Made by a program: the position numbers and the translations under genes. From assembly GCA_030639555.1 (NCBI GenBank), contig DAOWCM010000126.1, positions 1-6,456 on the forward strand: a stretch of DNA of 6,456 nt. The letters are read 5' to 3'. The DNA is from Candidatus Eiseniibacteriota bacterium (lineage in GTDB: Bacteria > Joyebacterota > Joyebacteria > Joyebacterales > Joyebacteraceae). Below, one piece after another: positions 1 to 4,182 of this stretch. The notes under the pieces are model-generated. The model was not told the DNA's origin and did not search any database. It saw only the letters and a program-made list of their open reading frames with translations. Position 1 is the first letter of the stretch; every line of letters begins with the position of its first letter.

Positions 1-1
1 C

Positions 2-748
2 GGCATCGGTTGCACTGGGCGCATGCCCACGTACGTCGATTTCGACACGCTGCACACGACGCACGGGCGGGGCCTCGCGTTCGCCACGGGTGTCAAGGTG
101 GCGAGACCGGAGATGATGGTGATCGCGGTGATGGGAGACGGCGACGCTCTCGCCATCGGCGGCAATCACTTCATTCATGCCTGCCGGCGGAACATCGACA
201 TGACCGCGATCGTAGCCAACAACCAGATCTACGGCATGACCGGAGGGCAGTATTCGCCCACGACGCCGCACGGCAAGCGTGGGACCACGGCGCCGTACGG
301 GAACGTCGAGCACGCGTTCGACACCGCGGCGCTGGCGGTGGGCGCCGGTGCGACCTTCGTGGCCAGGACCTCCGTGTATCACGCCAGAGAGGCCGCGACT
401 CTCATCGAGAAGGCGATCCGCCACAAGGGCTTTTCCGTGGTGGAGGTCATCTCCAACTGCCACACAAGCTACGGTCGCATGAACAAGTTCAGCTCACCTG
501 TGGCCATGCTGGAGTGGATGCGGGACAGCTCGGTGCCGCTCAAGGCCGCCGAGCGTATGGAGCCTGAGGACCTTGAGGGCAAGTTCACTCGCGGCATAAT
601 GGTGGACGCAGACAAGCCCGAGTTCATCCAGGCATACGACGAACTGGCCGAGCGGATGGCGGCCGACCCCGCCGCCGTGGCCGGTGTGAGAAAGATAATC
701 CAGGCCTACGACGAGATGGCCGATCAGCTGAAGTCAAGGGACGGTTAG
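2..748 (+). CDS. korB: 2-oxoacid:ferredoxin oxidoreductase, beta subunit (KorB type), 5'-truncated by the window edge
   Basis: This is the thiamine-diphosphate-binding subunit of a 2-oxoacid:ferredoxin oxidoreductase, most like 2-oxoglutarate oxidoreductase (2-oxoglutarate + CoA to succinyl-CoA + CO2 + reduced ferredoxin), cytoplasmic. The frame is open from base 2, and 248 residues are visible. The first residues, GIGCTGR, precede any start codon and match the family's conserved Cys [4Fe-4S]-ligand motif, so the ATG at 23 is internal. The TPP/Mg motif GDGDALAIGGNH lies at fragment residues 45-56, followed by NNQIYGMTGGQ (73-83) and SPTTP, typical of KorB rather than pyruvate enzymes. A C-H-T-S-Y-G-R-M-N-K stretch near residue 150 corresponds to the KorB Cys/FGR-x-N-K element. 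The C-terminus is unusual: IQAYDE-L/M-A occurs twice, 24 residues apart. KorC follows directly, which supports the call. Substrate specificity is inferred from motifs only. Confidence 0.93.
   Translation, partial: GIGCTGRMPTYVDFDTLHTTHGRGLAFATGVKVARPEMMVIAVMGDGDALAIGGNHFIHACRRNIDMTAIVANNQIYGMTGGQYSPTTPHGKRGTTAPYGNVEHAFDTAALAVGAGATFVARTSVYHAREAATLIEKAIRHKGFSVVEVISNCHTSYGRMNKFSSPVAMLEWMRDSSVPLKAAERMEPEDLEGKFTRGIMVDADKPEFIQAYDELAERMAADPAAVAGVRKIIQAYDEMADQLKSRDG
626..722 (+). repeat. Imperfect 25-bp direct repeat at the 3' end of korB
   Basis: Copies at 626-650 and 698-722 match at 22 of 25 bases and are offset by 72 bases, exactly 24 codons, so they stay in frame. Both encode I-Q-A-Y-D-E-[LM]-A. 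The second copy adds a C-terminal helix-like tail to KorB. An in-frame partial duplication is the simplest reading, although the sequence between the copies no longer shows a match. Confidence 0.6.
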
Positions 749-773
749 CGCCGGCGGTGGCGCGTTTAACAGC

Positions 774-778
774 GAGGA
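774..778 (+). promoter_or_regulatory. Ribosome binding site for korC (supports GTG 787)
   Basis: The purine run GAGGA lies eight bases before GTG 787. The other candidate start, GTG 757, has no close Shine-Dalgarno site, since AAGGGA at 736-741 is 15 bases away. GTG 757 also sits at a short GC-rich inverted repeat (748-752 with 759-763) that could hide it. This favours 787 as the korC start. Confidence 0.5.
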
Positions 779-786
779 TCCCAGAC

Positions 787-1341
787 GTGACGGTCGAGGC
801 AGACAGGTACGAGATCCGGCTCTCGGGCGCCGGCGGGCAGGGCGCGATGCTGGCAGGCAAACTGCTTGCGGCGGCGGCCGTGTACGACGGAAAGAACGCC
901 GTACAGACACAGAGCTACGGGCCCGAGGCGCGAGGCGGCAAGAGCAAGACGGACATCGTGATATCCACCGGCGAGATAGACTATCCGAAGGCGACGCAGG
1001 TCGACGTGCTGCTCGCGATGAGCCAGGCGTCTCTCGACGAGTATCTCCCGTCGCTGCGCGAGGGCGGCATCCTTGTCGTCGACTCGTACCTCGTCGAGCA
1101 CGTCGAGCACGAGGGCGCGGTCGGGATACCATTCACGATGCTCGCACTCGAGGAGTGCGGCCGGAAACTCTTCGCGAACGTCGTCGCGCTCGGCGCGGTG
1201 GCAGAGCTCACGCAGGTCGTCCAGTGGGAGAGTCTCCGTGCCGCCGTTCTCGAGCGAGTCCCCAAGGGCACGGAGTCGATAAACGAGAAGGCCCTTGCGC
1301 TGGGCAGACAAGCCGCGAGGGAGGCCCGCAATGAACCCTGA
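787..1341 (+). CDS. korC: 2-oxoacid:ferredoxin oxidoreductase, gamma subunit (KorC)
   Basis: This is the small gamma subunit of the KOR complex, carrying the pyruvate/ketoisovalerate oxidoreductase catalytic fold that completes the CoA-dependent enzyme with KorA and KorB. From GTG 787 it is 184 residues, the usual family size. Family hallmarks are the EIRLSGAGGQG start followed by A-x-L-A-G-K-L-L, then QSYGPEARGG, and later VDVLLAMSQ and GGILVVDS. GTG 787 is chosen because GAGGA lies eight bases upstream and because the family begins only a few residues before the E-I-R-L-S-G strand. GTG 757, in the same frame, would add ten residues and is the alternative. The gene follows korB by 38 bases and its end overlaps ndk by 11 bases, so translation is probably coupled. 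No iron-sulfur ligands are expected or seen in this subunit. Confidence 0.93.
   Translation: MTVEADRYEIRLSGAGGQGAMLAGKLLAAAAVYDGKNAVQTQSYGPEARGGKSKTDIVISTGEIDYPKATQVDVLLAMSQASLDEYLPSLREGGILVVDSYLVEHVEHEGAVGIPFTMLALEECGRKLFANVVALGAVAELTQVVQWESLRAAVLERVPKGTESINEKALALGRQAAREARNEP
1317..1324 (+). promoter_or_regulatory. Ribosome binding site for ndk, inside korC
   Basis: GAGGGAGG lies six bases before ATG 1331, within the last codons of korC. It fixes ATG 1331 as the ndk start. The frame is also open for 36 bases upstream of it, but the family N-terminus begins at 1331. Confidence 0.75.
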
Positions 1342-1801
1342 TGCCTCGATCGCATTCCTGATGATAAAGCCGTGCGCCGTCAGTGACGGGCACATCGGTG
1401 ACATAGTGGCGGTGGTCGAGCGCGCCGGCTTCTCCATCGTGGGCATCGCATCGCGGAGACTCACCCCCGACGAGGCCGGTCTCCTCTACGATGTTCACGA
1501 GGGCAAGCCCTTCTTCGGTCCACTCGTCGAATTCATTACATCCGGGATGACCGTAGGACTGCTTCTGAGTGGACCGGGCATCCCTGCTCTCAGGGAACTC
1601 ATAGGGGCGACGAACCCCGCCCTTGCCAAGCCCGGCACGGTCCGGGCGCTGTACGGCAGGAGCCTCCGCGAGAACGCGGTTCACGCGTCCGATTCGATCG
1701 AGAGGATCGAGTACGAGGCGCGCTTCTACTTCGAGGATTGCCCCAGAACTCTGACCGCCGACATCCTGAAGGACGTGGGCGGCGCGGACCGGGAGGACTG
1801 A
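1331..1801 (+). CDS. ndk: Nucleoside diphosphate kinase
   Basis: This cytoplasmic ping-pong kinase transfers the gamma phosphate between nucleoside triphosphates and diphosphates through a phosphohistidine. It is complete at 156 residues, slightly longer than the common 140-150 because of an acidic C-terminal tail. Active-site residues are all recognisable: K13 in MIKP, Y53 in LYDVH, F61 in the KPFFG loop, R88, T94 in GATNP, R105 in PGTVRALYG, N115 and the phosphorylated H118 in NAVHASDS. The usual H-G-S-D-S is H-A-S-D-S here, a mild variant. The start is set by GAGGGAGG six bases upstream and overlaps korC by 11 bases. The stop shares one base with the next start (TGATG). An ndk between KOR genes and a redox complex fits conversion of GTP or ATP made from succinyl-CoA, but that link is inference. 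Confidence 0.96.
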   Translation: MNPDASIAFLMIKPCAVSDGHIGDIVAVVERAGFSIVGIASRRLTPDEAGLLYDVHEGKPFFGPLVEFITSGMTVGLLLSGPGIPALRELIGATNPALAKPGTVRALYGRSLRENAVHASDSIERIEYEARFYFEDCPRTLTADILKDVGGADRED

Positions 1802-2319
1802 TGGCGAACACCGCAGGTTCGGGTGGGGCGACGCCCGAGCAGCTCTCCGTCGTCGATCGCATCGCGGAAGGTCTGGCCGGGGTACGGGGCGCCCTGATCC
1901 CGATGCTTCAGGAGGTCCAGGCCGAGATCGGTTATCTGCCGATGGCAGTAATGGAGCGCATCTCCGAACGTTCCGGTGTGCCGGCCGCCCGCGTCTTCGG
2001 AGTCGCGAGCTTCTACTCGCAGTTCCGGCTTGAGCCGGTCGGCAGGTACGTCATCAGGGTCTGTCAGGGCACCGCCTGCCACGTGCAGGGGGCCGTCGCC
2101 GTGGCGGAGGCCATTTGCGACGAGCTTGGTGTTGCCGAGGGCGGCACCACTGAGGACGGGAAGTTCACCGTGGAGTCGGTGGCTTGTCTGGGATGCTGCA
2201 GCCTGGCGCCCGTCATGATGGTAGACGAGGACACCTACGGCCGGCTGACTCCGGAGCAGGCCAGGGACATCGTTAAGAACTACGGAATCGCCCGGGACGA
2301 GGGCGGAGCGAAGGCGTGA
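1801..2319 (+). CDS. nuoE: NuoE-like [2Fe-2S] thioredoxin-fold subunit (HndA/StnA/HydC-type)
   Basis: This 172-residue protein is the 24-kDa-type subunit that sits on the NuoF flavoprotein and holds one [2Fe-2S] cluster. The N-terminal helical part (about residues 12-75) has the usual L-x-x-V-Q-x-x-x-G-Y-L-P and GV-x-x-x-x-V-F-G-V-A-S-F-Y elements. The thioredoxin-like half carries C88 and C93 in CQGTAC, and C129 and C133 in CLGCC, giving C-x4-C-x35-C-x3-C. Residue C132 is an additional cysteine beside the last ligand, where the family usually has alanine or another small residue. The start ATG overlaps the ndk stop by one base, with GGGAGG four bases upstream. The nuoF-like gene begins 22 bases after its stop. 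Soluble bifurcating complexes and complex I share this fold; the neighbours point to the soluble group. It is probably an obligate partner of the next gene product. Confidence 0.94.
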   Translation: MANTAGSGGATPEQLSVVDRIAEGLAGVRGALIPMLQEVQAEIGYLPMAVMERISERSGVPAARVFGVASFYSQFRLEPVGRYVIRVCQGTACHVQGAVAVAEAICDELGVAEGGTTEDGKFTVESVACLGCCSLAPVMMVDEDTYGRLTPEQARDIVKNYGIARDEGGAKA

Positions 2320-2330
2320 CCAGCTGACCA

Positions 2331-2336
2331 AGAGGA
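2331..2336 (+). promoter_or_regulatory. Ribosome binding site for the NuoF-like gene
   Basis: AGAGGA lies five bases before ATG 2342 in the 22-base gap after the NuoE-like gene. It supports that start, which also includes the N-terminal thioredoxin-like domain typical of this subfamily. Confidence 0.65.
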
Positions 2337-2341
2337 TAGGG

Positions 2342-4129
2342 ATGCCGAGCAATCGCACATCGAGCAAGGTGACCGTCGGGCTGTCCAGCTGCGGAGTCGC
2401 GGCGGGCGCGGCGCATGTGTACGAGGCGTTCCGACGCGAGTTCGACGAGAGAGGGCTCAGCACACCGCTTCGCCGCACGGGCTGTATCGGCATGTGCTAC
2501 CGGGAGCCGCTCGTCGACGTCGATACCGAGGGACTGGGCAGAGTCACCTACGGAGGAGTGACGCCAGATGCTGTCGCGCAAATCGTCGAGGAGCACATCA
2601 TCGGCGGGAAGCCCGTCGAGGAGTTCGCGGTCAGGGTGGAAGGGAAGAGGCTTCCGGACGAGGGCTATTACGACCGACAGGTGCGGTTGGTTCTTCGGAA
2701 CGCCGGGCTCATTGACCCCGAGTCCATCGACGAGTACATCGACGCCGGCGGATACCAGGGCCTGACGAAGGCTCTGACCGAGATGACCCCCGAGACGATC
2801 ATCGCGACGATGAAGGAGTCGGGACTCAGGGGCCGTGGAGGGGCGGGATTCCCGGCCGGTGTCAAGTGGGACCTGGCGCGACAGCAGCCGGGGGACGTCA
2901 AGTACGTCATCGTCAATGCCGACGAGGGCGACCCAGGCGCCTTCATGGACAGGAGCATTCTTGAGGGCGACCCGCACTCCGTGCTCGAGGGGTTGACGAT
3001 CGCCGCCTACGCCATAGGTGCTGCTGACGGGTACATCTACGCCCGGGCCGAGTATCCTCTGGCCGTCCGACGGTTCAAGATGGCCATGGCCGATTCACGG
3101 GAGCGCGGCTTTCTCGGTATGGACATCCTGGGCTCCGGGTTCAGCTTCCGCGTCCAGGTGAAAGAAGGCGCGGGAGCCTTTGTCTGTGGCGAGGAGACGG
3201 CGCTCATTGCGTCTGTCGAGGGCAAGCGCGGCATGCCGAGGTTGCGCCCGCCGTTCCCCGCGGCCAAGGGCCTGTGGGGGAAGCCCACGAACATCAACAA
3301 CGTTGAGACCTACGCCAACGTGCCGTGGATCATCACGAACGGCGCGGCTGCATACGCGGCGTACGGCACCGAAACGAGCAAGGGAACGAAGGTCTTCGCG
3401 CTCGCCGGCAAGATCGTGCGCGGCGGCCTGGTCGAGGTCCCGATGGGCATCTCGCTCAGGGACGTCATCTTCGAGGTCGGCGGCGGCATCCCGGACGGCC
3501 GGAAGTTCAAGGCCGTCCAGTTGGGCGGGCCGTCGGGCGGCTGTGTTCCCGAAGAGCACATCGATATCAAGATCGACTACGAGTCCGTGACGAAGACCGG
3601 CGCCATCATGGGTTCCGGGGGCATGGTCGTCATGGATGACCGGACGTGCATGGTCGACATCGCGCGGTTCTTCCTGCAGTTCACGCAGGACGAAAGCTGC
3701 GGCAAGTGCACGTTTTGCCGTGTCGGCACGAAGCGCATGCTCGAGATCCTCGACAGGATAACCACAGGCGAGGGGCGGGAGGGCGACATCGAGATGCTCG
3801 AGGAACTGGGACAGCAGATTGTTTCATCGTCCCTGTGCGGTCTCGGGCAGAGCGCGCCCAATCCGGTGCTCACCACCATCAGGTACTTCCGTGACGAATA
3901 CGAGGCGCACGTCCACGAGAAGCGCTGCCCGGCGCTCGCGTGCAAACCTCTCCTGACATACGAGATCGACCCCGACAAGTGCATCGGCTGCACGCTGTGT
4001 GTTCGTGCGTGTCCGGCCGGCGCTGTTTCGGGCGAACGAAAGGAACCGCACGTGATCGACACTGAGCTCTGCACCAAGTGCGACGCGTGCCGGAAGGCGT
4101 GCAAGTTCGAGGCGGTCATCGTCAGTTGA
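2342..4129 (+). CDS. nuoF: NuoF-like NADH/FMN flavoprotein with extra Fe-S domains (HydB/HndC/StnB type)
   Basis: This 595-residue subunit is predicted to bind FMN and NAD(H) and to act as the electron hub of a soluble, possibly bifurcating complex. The N-terminal thioredoxin-like domain (about 8-95) has C17, C48 and C52 (SCGVAAGA, then GCIGMC). The NuoF core follows: GLRGRGGAGFPAG (161-173), NADEGDPGAFMDR (192-204), GAGAFVCGEETAL (276-288) and NINNVET (317-323). An SLBB-like segment spans about 345-405, ending in GGPSGGC. The N3-type [4Fe-4S] ligands are C453, C456 and C459 in CGKCTFC, plus C499. The C-terminal domain has two [4Fe-4S] motifs, C547/C550/C553/C557 and C577/C580/C583/C587, preceded by C529 and C534. 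Complex I NuoF is shorter and lacks both terminal Fe-S domains, whereas HydB/HndC/StnB proteins have them. No membrane segment is seen. NADH preference is inferred from the family. Confidence 0.95.
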   Translation: MPSNRTSSKVTVGLSSCGVAAGAAHVYEAFRREFDERGLSTPLRRTGCIGMCYREPLVDVDTEGLGRVTYGGVTPDAVAQIVEEHIIGGKPVEEFAVRVEGKRLPDEGYYDRQVRLVLRNAGLIDPESIDEYIDAGGYQGLTKALTEMTPETIIATMKESGLRGRGGAGFPAGVKWDLARQQPGDVKYVIVNADEGDPGAFMDRSILEGDPHSVLEGLTIAAYAIGAADGYIYARAEYPLAVRRFKMAMADSRERGFLGMDILGSGFSFRVQVKEGAGAFVCGEETALIASVEGKRGMPRLRPPFPAAKGLWGKPTNINNVETYANVPWIITNGAAAYAAYGTETSKGTKVFALAGKIVRGGLVEVPMGISLRDVIFEVGGGIPDGRKFKAVQLGGPSGGCVPEEHIDIKIDYESVTKTGAIMGSGGMVVMDDRTCMVDIARFFLQFTQDESCGKCTFCRVGTKRMLEILDRITTGEGREGDIEMLEELGQQIVSSSLCGLGQSAPNPVLTTIRYFRDEYEAHVHEKRCPALACKPLLTYEIDPDKCIGCTLCVRACPAGAVSGERKEPHVIDTELCTKCDACRKACKFEAVIVS

Positions 4130-4182
4130 CCTGGCAAGCGCAGCAAACGCGGTGACCTGGCGTCTCCGGAGAGGGAACTGGA
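4130..4182 (+). other. 53-base gap with a short direct repeat
   Basis: This is the largest gap between genes in the window. The nine bases TGACCTGGC occur at 4127-4135 (starting with the nuoF-like stop) and at 4153-4161. The second copy holds the in-frame TGA that limits the next gene on its 5' side. No hairpin followed by a T run and no convincing promoter is visible, so read-through from the upstream genes is likely. Confidence 0.4.
4168..4176 (+). promoter_or_regulatory. Ribosome binding site deciding a TTG start
   Basis: GGAGAGGGA lies six bases before TTG 4183. An in-frame TGA at 4153-4155 closes the frame upstream, there is no ATG or GTG between it and 4183, and the first in-frame ATG is inside the [2Fe-2S] domain. 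TTG 4183 is therefore the best start. Confidence 0.75.

Noticed and set aside
748..770. Possible terminator or attenuator after korB
   Set aside because: The inverted repeat GCGCC/GGCGC (748-752, 759-763) has only a 5-bp stem and is followed by just three T. It is too weak for an intrinsic terminator and sits inside an apparent operon.
766..1464. Antisense open frame of 232 codons opposite korC and ndk
   Set aside because: Composition-driven shadow; korC and ndk motifs are intact on the plus strand.
1726..2493. Antisense open frame of 255 codons across the ndk/NuoE/NuoF junction
   Set aside because: It is a shadow of three well-supported plus-strand genes. No Shine-Dalgarno-supported start or known motif was seen.
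1801..4129. Respiratory complex I (nuo) operon
   Set aside because: The NuoF-like protein has extra N- and C-terminal Fe-S domains and the next gene carries GltD and Mo modules. No membrane subunits are present in the window, so a soluble complex is the better reading.
4127..4161. TGACCTGGC direct repeat as an operator or recombination site
   Set aside because: Nine bases, 26 bases apart, with no similarity outside the copies and one copy overlapping a stop codon. Chance is a sufficient explanation, so it is only noted in the gap entry.
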